Of a stretch of DNA of 64,000 nt, positions 46,202 to 57,744 are shown piece by piece. The position numbers and the translations under genes are program-made. The notes under the pieces are model-generated. The model was not told where the DNA came from. It saw only the letters and a program-made list of their open reading frames with translations, and made no database searches. Position 1 is the stretch's first letter; each line of letters begins with the position of its first letter. This stretch comes from Pseudeuparius sepicola (Eukaryota; Arthropoda; Insecta; Coleoptera; Anthribidae), in NCBI GenBank assembly GCA_963920635.1, contig OY987298.1, forward strand, positions 83,523,454-83,587,453, read 5' to 3'.

Positions 46202-46519
46202 CCTCGGTAAAAGGGTCTTCAACGAGGGAGATCCGGAGGCACTTAGAAGGACAGTCTCCTCGGGGGTCACCACACCACTACGATTGAAGCCAGCTGAAAA
46301 GGGTCTTCGACAGGGAGATCCGGAGGCACTAAGAAGGACAGTCTCCTGAGGCCAGCATCCAGCAACAACAGCAGCATCAACGACATCCAGCGAGCATGAA
46401 GTTACTTCTATTGTAAGTGAAAAACTTGAAGTGAATTTTATTTGTGATTTTTTTTTAACTTTCTTCGTTGCTATTATTGAACTTTCTACGTTATAACGAT
46501 ATTACCTTTTCATTTCAAC

Positions 46520-47714
46520 ATGCCGGATAACGAAGCTATAAACTCTAATGTAAACAATGAAGCAAACGCTTCAAATAACGACGAAGTACCATTTAAATTA
46601 AGCGAAATATTTTCTATCATCCCTGAATACGATGGGGATCAAATCAATTTAAATACTTTTATCATTGCATGTGATAGGGCCATGCAAATGACTGTTGGCG
46701 ACCAAGCCATTTTACTTGTTATAAAAATTAAAAATCAATGAAAGGGACGTGCTGCCCAACTCATTAATTCAAGAGACTTGAGTACCTGGAGGGAAATCAA
46801 ACAATTACTTAACGTCCATTTCGGCGATCCTCGCGATCTAACTTCATTAATTCAAGATTTACAAAGAATGTGTCAATCCCAAAATGAAAATGCTTTGACT
46901 TTTGTAGGCAGAGTTCAAACTCACTGCTCGAAAATGTATGCCGCAATAGGAAAACAAAGCCTTCTCACTAGGGAACAAAAAGAATCGCAAGCTACCTTAA
47001 TCGATAGCATGTGTTTAAATACAGTTTTGACAGGTTTAGAACCAAGAATAGGGCAACTAATTCGTGCTAGCAATCCACCAAACATGATGGATGCTATAGC
47101 TTTAATTAAGAGAGAATTGCAACTTTCTTATTTTGAAAATCAAAAATTTCAGAGGCAAAATCGTGTACCAGTCTTCAATAATAATATCAAAAGAACCAGT
47201 AATAATTTTCCAAAATTTTGTAATTATTGCAAAAGAAATGGACATACTATCAATGAATGTCGAACTAAAAATCAAAATAATTATTACAGAAATGGTCCAA
47301 ATCCTTCTAGCTACTCTAACAATTTCCAAAATAACTCCCAAAGAAATAATTTCTCCCAAAATAGGTTCCATCAAAGACCATCTTTTCCTCAGCAAAATAA
47401 TTTTCAAACTCCTTCTTTCCAACCTAGGAATCACCCTCAAAACTTCCAACCAAGAAATCAACCTCCTAGAAATTTTTCTAATAATATTCCTAGAAACAAT
47501 TTCCCAAGAACTTTTAATAATAATTCAGGTTTATAGATTTATTTTATTTATTTATTATAGATTCCCAAATTCAAATCCAAATAACCAAAATAGAACTCCC
47601 CAACAACATTATCTGGGCCAAAGCGAAAATTTTCAATTAACAGCCTCGTTCCAGAATCCTATTCCGAACTTCAAGAATTTTGGTATGACCAATACGGACC
47701 AAACGTTTGCATAA
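46520..47714 (+). pseudogene. gag: Errantivirus gag, broken
   Basis: Nearly identical to the intact gene of copy 1, but with TGA at 46739-46741 where copy 1 has TTA. In the Asn-rich tail (47531-47560) a stretch is replaced by an AT-rich run of TTTATTTATT type. That adds a TAG at 47534-47536 and shifts the frame. The CCHC knuckle region is preserved. It ends in the same TTTGCATAA in the shifted register. Confidence 0.93.
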
Positions 47715-50700
47715 ATACCGTTGACAATAGTAACTTATATTATATTAAAGATAATACCGATAAGTACAAAATTTTAATTGACACAGGAGCTGGTATTTCA
47801 ATTTTCAAACCAGAAACGGTTCAACAATTTTTAAATCGATGTCCAGAAAATTTTCAAATTAAAGGTATTTCTGGCCAATCAATTCCTATTACTGAAGCGG
47901 TATTTGTTTCTTTTACGGGTCCTCTTTCTCCCCATAAAGTTTATATTTGCGATTTAGATATAGGATTCGACGGAATTTTAGGCGCTGACTTTCTAGAAAG
48001 GTACGGTGCAATAGTAGATTTTAGGAATAAACAATTAATTACGTACTATAAGGTACACGAATTACTTCAAGACGGAGATGAATTAAACGAGTTAACGAAT
48101 AATAATGATAATAATAATTGAGTCGTTTATAAAAGACAAGTTAATGTTGACGAAAGGTACGACAGCCTCCATATAAACGCTTATGAACGAAATAATAATA
48201 ATAATAATGATTATACGGAAAATATAAATAATTTTGAAAGCGAAAATACGAGTTATAATATAAATAAGGTTACGATAGAACCGCGTTGCGAAAAAATATG
48301 CAGGTTTCATACGAATGGATATACGAATAAAGAAATGATTTTATGCGCACAACGAGTAGAAAAGGTATACGTGCCAAATGCTATAGTAAAAATAAACGAA
48401 GACGGTAATTCTTATACGACAATATTAAACGCTAATGCCATAACAAAGGATATTTGTTTCGAAGAATTTGAATTTGAGTCTTACATTAAAGAAACGAACG
48501 CTAGTACTAATATTATTTGTAATTTTAATAAAACGAAAAGCAGAGTAGAAGAAATAAAAGAATCATTAAGGCTAGAACATTTAAACGAAGAAGAAAAAGA
48601 ATTAATTACTAATTTATGCTTGAATTTTGAAGATATATTTTACTTTGACGGAGATTTCTTAAGTTTTACTAATGAAATAAAACATACTATCGATACAGGC
48701 GACGCTAAGCCAATTTTTACTAAATCTTATCCATATCCACAAGTTCACAAGGAAGAAGTAAAAACACAAATTAATAAAATGCTTTCTCAAGGAATAATTA
48801 GACCTTCTGTTTCACCATGGTCGTCCCCAGTATGGGTCGTTCCAAAAAAATTAGACTCTTCAGGCAAACAAAAATGGAGAATCGTAATTGATTATCGGAA
48901 ATTAAATGAATTAACAGTTAATGACAGGTATCCACTGCCTAATATTTCAGATATATTAGATCAGTTGGGTAATTGCCATTATTTTACTACTTTAGATTTG
49001 GCTTCTGGTTTTCAACAAATTGAAATGAATCCAGAAGACATTTCGAAAACTGCTTTTTCCGTTGAAAATGGTCATTTTGAATATTTACGTATGCCCTTTG
49101 GCCTTCGTAATGCGCCCTCAACTTTTCAGAGGGTTATGGATAATATACTAATGGGGATACAAAACGAAAAGTGCTTAGTTTACATGGACGACATTATTAT
49201 TTATTCTTCCACAATTAATGAGCATATCTCTCGTATTACTGAATTTTTTCAAAGGTTAAGAAATTCAAATCTAAAAATACCAGATAAGTGTGAATTCTTA
49301 CGAAAAGAAGTACCTAATTTACTTAGGACATGTTATTACACCTGAAGGGGTTAAACCAAATCCACAAAAGGTACAAGCTGTTATCGATTTTCCTCAACCT
49401 GCCAATACAAAACAAATTAAACAATTTTTGGGTCTTACTGGTTACCACAGGAAGTTTATTCCAAATTTCGCAAAAATGACAAAGCCTTTAACTCGACTTT
49501 TAAGAAAAGACGTAACATTTATTTTTGATAAAGATTGTCGTGAATCTTTCGAACAACTTAAAAATGCATTAATACCTTCACCAATTCTAATATATCCTAA
49601 TTTTGAAAAAGAATTTGTTTTAACTACAGATGCAAGCGCTTTTGCTGTAGGCGCGGTACTTTCGCAAGGACCTGTTGGAAATGATCTTCCCATAGCATAC
49701 TTTTCAAGAACCTTAAGTCCAGCAGAAATGAAATATAGCGTTATAGAGAAAGAACTTTTGGCAATAATTGCTGCCGTAAAAAACTATAGACCTTATCTTT
49801 TCGGACGAAAATTCTTATTGGTTACAGATCATAGACCTTTAACCTGGCTTTTCTCAATAAAAGATCCCGGTAGTCGTTTAGCACGTTGGCGACTTAAATT
49901 AGAAGAATATAATTATCAAATAATTTATAAACCTGGAAAAATTAATCGAAATGCCGACGCTTTATCTCGAATCAAAATCAATCATATAAAAGAAGCTGTT
50001 TCCTTTCATACTTCCCTAGACGAACCATCTACTTCCCATGATAATCCTCAAGACATTGACCCGCCTATTGACAATAATGATACTGACGAAATTGCTATAA
50101 TCTGTAATGAATTTGACAGATTTTTTGATTTATACAAGACGACTTCAATGATCGGCTATTCTAAAATCCAATACACAAATAATCAACTCTTAGACAAAAC
50201 ACACAAAGACATTGTACTAATTTTTCAACAAGACAAATTAACAGACCTTCACGAAAAAGTTATTGATGATTTACTTGAGCTAAATCCTGATTTTAACTAT
50301 AATAAAGCAAATGTTCTTTCCAGTCAAACCGTAGCTAAAAGAAAATATTATATAATTCCTGTTCCTTTTAATTTTGAAACCGCAATACAAGTACTCTTCA
50401 TATCTCTTTATTACAGTAAAGATATATTCGAAGAAAATAAAACTTATTATATTGAAAACAATCCAGAATTTCCAATTTTAGAAATGTTTAATTTTTTGTT
50501 CTCAGACAAAAACTTTCAATTAACAATTTGTCAGAACATTGTGACTATACCAGACGAAGACCAAATACCTATAATAATAGATCAATTTCATTCAGGCAAG
50601 ACAAACTTACATCGAGGAGTAAACGAAACAATTAGACGCATCAAACAAAAATATAATTGGACAGGACTAACTAAAGACGTTGAAACATTTATTCGGCAGT

Positions 50701-52084
50701 GCGAAATCTGCCAAAAGACAAAAATTTGTAGACAAAACTTGGACAGTCCCTTAGTCATTACCGAAACTCCTAAAACTCCTTTCGAAAGAATAAATATTGA
50801 CATTCTAGAAATCCCAGTAAAAAATAATATCCTTATCATAAGAGACGAACTAACAAAATTTACCCAAGCTTACGCACTTCCTAATAAAACAGCGAGATCT
50901 GTAGTAGACGCTCTTTTACTCTATTTTCAACATTTTGGAACTCCTTTAAGAATCCATTGCGATGTAGGTAAAGAATTTATTAATCAATTAATGAAAGATC
51001 TTTGTAAATTATACAATATAAAATTAACTTTCTCTAGTGATAGTCATCCGCAATCAAATGGCTCCTTAGAAAGATTTCATGCCACCTTAACTGAAATGAT
51101 ACGTGCGTGTAGTACAGAAAACCCAAATGAGCACCCATTTCAAATGCTTCCTTACGCTTGTATAGCCTATAACAATTCTATAAATAAAACACACGGCTTT
51201 ACTCCTTACGAATTGCTATTCGGTCACACCTCGTCTCGACCTCCAGAAGTTTTGTATAATCAGCAAGAATTAATCTCTAAGTACGTTCGCGATTTAAACA
51301 ATAAAATAAAGCATTATTATGAAGTGGCAAGAAAGCGTACGGATTTGCGCAAGCAAAAGGCAAAACAGCGATTTGATACACACGTTTCGGAGCAGCGACA
51401 ATTTCGCGTAGGAGAAAAGGTTTATGTCAAGGAGTCCCAAATAAAAAATAAACTAGCTAACAAATTTAATGGACCCTATAAAATTAAAGAAATTTATACG
51501 AATTCAGCTTTGCTACATAACCCAATTACTAACCAAACTACAAAAATGAATTTTGATATGCTAAAGAAATGTCACGAATTGGAGGAAGAAGAACTAACGG
51601 TTAAAGAATTCTTTTATACTCTAGATCGAAAAATCCCTATTGAAAATAATAACGTTTCCATTGAACTGGGCAATTTATTTGATGCCCTTGAAAATATTTC
51701 CTTAGCCCACTGTGTATCTAAAGACCTAGAAATGAATGCAGGAATTGCAAAAGAATTTAAGAATAAATTTGGACTCGTAGATGAACTAAAAAATCAAAAT
51801 AAGTCAATTGGTGAAATAGCAGTACTTCAACTTCCGACAAGAAATATTTATTATTTAATAACTTTTTCTATTATAAACCAACGTATGCTAATGTATTTAA
51901 TTGCTTAAAGGAATTACGAACAATTAGTCTCGAGAGCACTGATGAAAAAGATAAAATTATAGCTATACCCAAGTTAGCTTGTGGATTAGACAAATTAGAT
52001 TGGGACACAGTTCTCCCTATGATCAAATATATTTTCAAAAATACTGATATTAAAATAATTTGTTATATCGAACCAAGTTCCTAA
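47627..52084 (+). pseudogene. pol: Errantivirus pol with macro domain, copy 2, broken
   Basis: Same domain order as copy 1. The start is placed at the A-AAT-TTT heptamer retained in the gag overlap. Lesions: TGA 48119-48121 between protease and RT (CGA in copy 1); an indel cluster near 49280-49315, inside the RT thumb, that shifts the frame; and a deletion near 51862 in the macro domain that removes the LITK lysine and shifts the frame. RNase H, integrase (H/H/C/C and D-D-E) and the first half of the macro domain are open between 49316 and 51861. The codon that is TAA in copy 1 (21529) is GAA here. Confidence 0.93.
51655..52084 (+). pseudogene. TARG1-like macro domain, copy 2, broken
   Basis: GNLFDA, AHCVSKD, MNAGIAKEF and IGEIAVLQL are preserved. 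A small deletion after YYLIT removes the catalytic Lys and changes register. The second half (IPKLACGLDKLDW, with the catalytic Asp) is present in the other frame up to TAA 52082-52084, with no TGA at the position where copy 1 has one. The presence of the domain at the same place in both copies shows that it belongs to the element family. Confidence 0.86.
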
Positions 52085-52125
52085 TTCTGAAACTTCGTTA
52101 CAGATTTTCTTTGTTCGCTACCGCT

Positions 52126-53898
52126 ATGGCACAATATACACTGCGACCAATTAATAACACCATAGGCGTGTTCTATCAAGAGCAATCCGGACTCAAAATT
52201 TCTAATGACAAGTGGAGTTTATTGGTGTATAAAGACATTTCATCTCTAAAAACAACATTCGAAAATAATAATAAAATTTTAGAAAATATGCAATTTATAA
52301 TTCAACCAAAAGACGTACGAATGGCCTCCTTTCTAAGCGAAGTTAAGTTACATCTCACTTTACTAAATCAACTTTCCGAAAACATTGCGCTCAAATTTGA
52401 AGAATTAGCTATTGATGTAAGAAGATATAAAAGAGGTTTAATTAATGGTTTAGGGTCAGTTTGGAAATTTATTACCGGAAATTTAGACGCTTCAGATGGA
52501 CAGTATTATAACGATTGTATCGACAAAATTAACAGAGACGAACAAGAATTAGAAAAATTAATGAAGAAACAAATTTTAGTAACTACTTCAGTTATCAAAA
52601 ATTTTAATGACTCTATCAACAAATTACAAATTGATGAAATTACTTTTAATAATGACATAAAACAAATCGAAAATTACATTTATAACATTTCTGATAATTT
52701 TAACTATTACACTGCAAAATTACAAGTTTTAGAGATGGCCGAAAGACTCATAGAATCCTATACCTTTATCGAAAGCAATTTAAATGACATTCTAAATTCT
52801 ATTACTTTTGCAAAACTACATATCATTCACACATCAGTTATAACTCCCGAAGACTTGGTTCATCATTTGCAAATAATCGCTCAAACTTTAAACAAAAATA
52901 ATTTGCCCTTAACTCCTCAACTTCTAAATGTTGCAACTTATCTTGATTTTATAGAACTAAAGGTTTTTCAAACAGAAAATAGACTTGTTTTTATATTAGA
53001 CATTCCTTTAGTAGAACCTCAATGGTATATTCTTTATAGAATTTATCCTATTCCAATTTTCGACAATAAAACTGGATTTTATCACATGGTATCCACTGAT
53101 ACTAAATTTGTAGCAAAAAGCGATGACCCAACTCTCTATGTAATTCTCTATGATATAAAAAATTGTAAAGAACTAGCATTTTATTTAATAATGTGCAAAG
53201 ATTTATATCCTACTCCTATTGACTCACATTCAAGATGTGAAGCTCAATTATTAGAGGTAAAAATCCATTTACCTAATACTTGTGACATAGTCACAATTTC
53301 AATTGAAAGTTACAATGTATTCAAGAGAATCAATGGTTAATAATTTTAATAATTTTAAGTGAAATATTTCCTATAACTATTAAGTGTAAAAATCAAAATC
53401 CTTTGACTATAATGCAAGACAAAACTTCAATTTTAACGTTAAAATCCGAATGCATTGCTTATATTGGAAGTACTAAAATTCAAACGAAAAATTTAAATAA
53501 ATCTAATCAAACCTATAAATTTCACCCAATTAATATACCATTTGAATGTTGCAAAGAAACTTCAAATAAACTAAAAAAAAAAGTATCTTGATAATATTAT
53601 TAACGAACCAACTGTAAATAAGTATACGCCAATATTGACATATCTATCCATTACTTTAATCATACTTTTAATTATTGTGTACTTTTATTTTAAATGTAAA
53701 AAGTCTAGGAACATTAAAATAGGCATTATTACTACTAATAACGGAGACGATCCTCCACAACCTCCTAGAACACGAAATCGCGTTTTTCAAAATTTAGGAA
53801 AATTTGTTACTGTCAAAAGAAGACCTTCGTATAGATTGGACAAACCTCGCGAAGAAGAAGAAATTGAACTAAATTCTAATACTAAAACATATACCTAA
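52126..53898 (+). pseudogene. env: Errantivirus env, copy 2, broken
   Basis: The frame from ATG 52126 passes the point where copy 1 is frameshifted and stops at 53338-53340, after a 7-base deletion relative to copy 1. A further deletion of about 80 bases near 53573 removes part of the pre-membrane segment. The furin-type RYKR-G, the GLGSVWKF block and the C-terminal membrane span (LSITLIILLIIVYFYF) are recognisable. Confidence 0.88.
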
Positions 53899-53935
53899 TT
53901 TAATGTCAAAATTTGTTAACACAAATTTTTAATAT

Positions 53936-53946
53936 AAGGGGGAAGG
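53936..53946 (+). other. Polypurine tract, copy 2
   Basis: AAGGGGGAAGG abutting the 3' LTR. Confidence 0.85.
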
Positions 53947-54357
53947 TGTTATATCCGACCTCAAGCATCACCTTGATCATAACCTTGTTTTTACCCTTGA
54001 TTCTGTTTACTGTTGGATATTATGTTCTCATTCTCTATTGTTCAAGATGCTTACTACAAAGATATCATTTTCCATTGTATATTGTTCTAGAATGATTACT
54101 AGAACATATCATATTCCTTTTGAGTATTGTTAAAACTTGCTTACTGCAATAATTGCAGAATTTGATCTTCCCTTTGTCTTTATATCTTTTCCCATGAGAA
54201 CCACAACACCTCAGCATAACAGATCTGTATAAATAGGACCTAGTAAAGTAAGAGTGCCAATTCTAGTCTTGTCTGTAGTTTAAGCCGAAACTCTGTAACT
54301 CGCGTTACTCAAATAAAAGGTTTTTAAAAAGTCTTCGTTTTCACGTCGCCCGTAACA
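53947..54357 (+). repeat. 3' LTR of errantivirus copy 2
   Basis: 411 bp, followed by TACA (54358-54361). Confidence 0.94.
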
Positions 54358-54410
54358 TACAATATTTTTTATTCGAATGTGCTTAGATACCTATATGTAG
54401 ATACTATCTA

Positions 54411-55080
54411 CTTATTTCAAAAAGTAGAAAATTAAGATCGGAAATTCTACTGTCTATTTTTCATTACAATATAAATCTTAGTTACCTATGAACGTCTAGT
54501 TGGCCATGGAACAGAGCAATGTGTCTGAACAGAAACTCAGTATAGATATATTTGAACCACGGCCCTCGTAAAATAAACTGGACTGCTTTATTATGTCCCA
54601 CCGAATGGTCGGCCATATTGGGCGCATACGCCATTGTCTGTCAAATGTCAAATGCAAGAGGGCCGTAGTCAAGGATGATACCACATCCCTATATAATACA
54701 AGGTATGTGGATGATACACCATCCTTGGGCCGTGGTTGGCCATTGTCAAATGTCATTTTGTGTTGCCAACATAAATTTCGCTTTTCTCCTAGAATGCACT
54801 CTAAATCCCCTCTAATGCACACAATATGGTGGCTATCCAGGTGGGCGCCAGCGCCCTCTGCCGGATGGCTAATAATTGGTGCCCAATGGCGGTCTAGTTT
54901 ATTTTACGAGGGCCAACGAACGTCCCAGTATACAATAAATTTCTGTTCAGGTACATTGACAGTTCAATAGTTTGCTCTATTCCATGGCCGACTAGAAGTT
55001 CATATAGGTAACTAGGATTTATTGCAATGAAAACTAAACAGTATCATCTCTGATCTTAATTTTCTACGTTTTTAAATAAG
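54411..55080. mobile_element. Fold-back MITE with TA target duplication (670 bp)
   Basis: The arms of about 170 bases are inverted: CTTATTT...AGTAGAAAATTAAGATC at the left, with the reverse complement ending AAATAAG at 55080. Both arms contain CTAGTTGGCCATGGAA-type sequence and GTTACCTAT. An inner pair (54665-54740) continues the fold, with CCATCCTTG opposite CAAGGATG. TA flanks both ends (54409-54410, 55081-55082), as in Tc1/mariner-type MITEs. The open frame across it (54593-54970) is a by-product of the inversion. Confidence 0.8.
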
Positions 55081-55088
55081 TATATATA

Positions 55089-55710
55089 TGTTACGGGCGA
55101 TGTGAAGACGAAGACTTAAAAAAAAACTTTTATTTGAGTAACGCGAGTTACAGAGTTTCGGCTTAGACTACAGACAAGACTAGAATTGACACTCTTACTT
55201 TACTAGGTCCTATTTATACAGATCTGTTATGCTGAGGTGTTGTGGTTCTCATGGGAAAAGAATATAATAAACAAAGGGAAGATCAAATTCTGCAATTCTT
55301 GCAGTAAGCAAGTTTTAACAATACTCAAAAGGAAGATGATATGTTCTAGTAATCATTCTAGAACAATATACAATGGAAAATGATATCTTTGTAGTAAGCA
55401 TCTTCAACAATAGAGAATGAGAACATAATATCCAACAGTAAACAGAATCAAGGGTAAAAACAAGGTTATGATCAAGGTGATGCTTGAGGTCGGATATAAC
55501 ACCTTCCCCCTTATATTAAAAATTTGTGTTAACAAATTTTGACATTAAATTAGGCATATGTTTTAGTATTAGAATTTAGTTCAATTTCGCGAGGTTCGTC
55601 CAATCTATACGAAGGTCTTCTTTTGACAGTAACAAATTTTCTTAAATTTTGGAAAACGCGAGTTCGAGTTCTAGGAGGTTGTGGAGGATCGTCTCCGTTA
55701 TTAGTAGTAA
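55089..55710 (-). mobile_element. Errantivirus fragment, copy 3: LTR plus end of env
   Basis: Minus strand. 55089-55501 is a full LTR (TGTTACGGGC at the + strand start, GGATATAACA at the end). 55502-55710 matches the polypurine tract and the cytoplasmic tail of env up to the GGAGACGATCC region. The tail lacks the GAAGAAGAA triplets of the other copies. It stops abruptly at 55710, so this is a truncated 3' end. It begins seven bases after the MITE. Confidence 0.92.
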
Positions 55711-56249
55711 CCTTGTTTATGAGACTAGTTAGCTTTTGCTTATGGCGGAATTTCTATATATTAATAGATTTAGTTGCTTGTGTCGGCCTCTAAGGACCAA
55801 ATCTAAAACTAACGGAGATTTGATTCACAAGGCGCCACCTATTATCAAAATCTAAAACCACAGACTTATATAGCTTCGCTACAGACTGTGCCTCGCCGTA
55901 TATTTTTAGGCGAACCCAAAAGGATGCCAAGTCCCTCGAGTTGGCATCCTTTGTGGGAATTCGTGCAAATATTTCCACTACCGTGCCATAGAGGTCGCTG
56001 AGTTCTACATCTTTCCGCTCGTCGTTGCCAAATGTCGTTAATCCGGCCCATTTTAGGGATAAAAATACATCGGCCACTATCCATACAAGCAGATGTATTA
56101 TGTATATAAATAATATAGGCACAGACTTGTATCAAAGATCATATCATGATCTTTGCTTGTAAAAACTTAGCGAAGCAGGTCTGTGTTTATAGTAAAAAGA
56201 GGCAAGGAAGATGGAATTGGTACATAGGTAAGGATTGTTGAGAATCATG
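55711..56249. other. No gene; repeat borders and small hairpins
   Basis: 55801-55856 resembles the 56 bp repeat at 61236-61347. 55859-55886 is inverted relative to 61208-61235. A 12 bp hairpin (AAAGGATGCCAA / TTGGCATCCTTT) lies at about 55918-55952, and CAAAGATCAT-ATC-ATGATCTTTG lies at 56133-56155. Open frames in this stretch overlap and look non-coding. Confidence 0.55.
55859..55886 (+). repeat. 28 bp inverted repeat, left member
   Basis: CACAGACTTATATAGCTTCG and on; the near-exact reverse complement stands at 61208-61235, on the far side of the satellite arrays. One base differs. Confidence 0.75.
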
Positions 56250-57310
56250 TATACTTAAAATTGCCTCGAAAACTACACCCTGAAAAACAATAACTTCACT
56301 GTTTCTGGTCTCAGAAGTAAAAAAACTACCAGACAAAAAACTACCCCTTCCCACCCCCGAAGTTGTTTTTGGTCGAATCCTCGCCATTTTCATTAAGGAC
56401 GTTCAAAATTAACCCATACTTACCAATCCGCGGTTGAAAAAATTTACCTGACAAAACTACCCCCTGCATCCCTTTAGGGAAAACATTGATAACTCCATTG
56501 TTTCTAGTCCGATTTTCGCCGTTTTCACAAGTACGTTCAAAAGAGTCTCAGAAGTATATAAAACTACCGGACAAAAAACTACCCCTTCCAACCCCCGAAG
56601 TTGTTTTTGGTCGAATCCTCGCCATTTTCAGCAAGGATGTTCAAAATTAACCCATACGCACCAATCCGCGGTTGAAAAAAATTACCTGACAAAACTACCC
56701 CCTGCACCACTTTAAGGAAAAAAATTGATAACTCCATTGTTTCTAGTCCGATTTTCGCCGTTTTCAAAAGTACGTTCAAAAGAGTCTCAGAAGTATAAAA
56801 AAACTGCCGGACAAAAAACTACCCCTTCCAACCCCAGAAGTTGTTTTTGGTCGAATCCTCGCCATTTCCAGCAAGGACGTTCAAAATTAACCCATACGCA
56901 CCAATCCGCGGTTGACAAAATTTACCTGACAAAACTACCCCCTGCACCCCTTTAGGAAAAAAAATTGATAACTCCATTGTTTCTAGTCCGATTTTCGCCG
57001 TTTTCACAAGTACGTTCAAGAGTCTCAGAAGTATAGAAAACTGCTGGACAAAAAACTACCCCTTCCCACCCCGGAAGTTGTTTTTGGTCGAATCCTTGCC
57101 ATTTTCAGCAAGAACGTTCCAAATAATCCCAAACGCACCAATTCGCGGTTGAAAAAATTTGCCGGAGAAAACTACCCCCTGCACCCCTTAAGGAAAAATA
57201 TTATAACTGCATTTTTTCTGGTCCGATTGTCGCCTTTTCACAAGGACATTCTAAAGTCTCAGAATTAAAAAACGAATTTTCAGACAAAAAACTAACCCTC
57301 CCCACCCCAA
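56250..57310 (+). repeat. Dimeric 238 bp satellite, left array (about 4.5 units)
   Basis: AAAACTACCCCTTCC marks unit starts at about 56341, 56579, 56819, 57056 and 57290. Each unit has two related halves: one with GTTTTTGGTCGAATCCTCGC and CAATCCGCGGTTG, the other with CCATTGTTTCTAGTCCG and TCGCCGTTTTCACAAG. Both begin with AAAACTACCCC and both carry a RCGTTCAAAA word, showing an ancestral monomer of about 119 bp. Confidence 0.9.
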
Positions 57311-57504
57311 GGAGTCTTAACGAAGTTTCGTTTTACAAAAATCATAAAAGTTGAAATAACTTCTAAACCGTCAAACTTCGAATATCCCTACATAGAGTCC
57401 CCTATCCACAGTATTCGTTTGAATTACTGGCTCTCCGACTCCCTGTATGTTATGCATTTTCCGATTTTTCTCTAGAGTCCGCCATAATGAGAATTTAAGT
57501 TCTT
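57311..57504. other. No gene seen; spacer between satellite arrays
   Basis: Unassigned sequence at the symmetry centre of the two inverted arrays. Confidence 0.4.
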
Positions 57505-57740
57505 TGGCCCACTTGATTCACCAGTTGCGCTTAAAATTCCTATTTTGTTTAACTTTGACACCTTGTAGAATGGAACTCCCTGTATATTTTTGTACAAATT
57601 TGGCATACGAGGGTTTTGATTTGTCCTGATTAAAGCAATAGTTGTGGCAGATTTTAAATAAGAAAAATGCTAAATGGTTGTTGTAAAAATCGAGGGTATA
57701 AAGAATCGTAGTTGGCCCTGAATTTGTATTTTGACAATGG
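57505..57740 (+). repeat. Dispersed repeat, copy B (partner at 290-500)
   Basis: It aligns with 290-500 over the whole length with scattered differences. It lies between the two inverted satellite arrays. Confidence 0.6.
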
Positions 57741-57744
57741 CAGC

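Larger units (their letters stand above)
45785..54357 (+). mobile_element. Errantivirus-like gypsy retroelement, copy 2 (8573 bp)
   Basis: Same family and layout as copy 1, flanked by TACA (45781-45784 and 54358-54361). The LTRs (396 and 411 bp) differ by several substitutions and indels: for example, the 5' LTR lacks the second TTGCAGAA-type word and a block around AAGAGTG. It is therefore older than copy 1. All three genes are broken at positions different from copy 1. Confidence 0.95.

Noticed and set aside
54593..54970. A 125-residue open frame
   Set aside because: It spans the two arms of a fold-back MITE and mirrors a frame on the other strand (54496-54822); not a gene.
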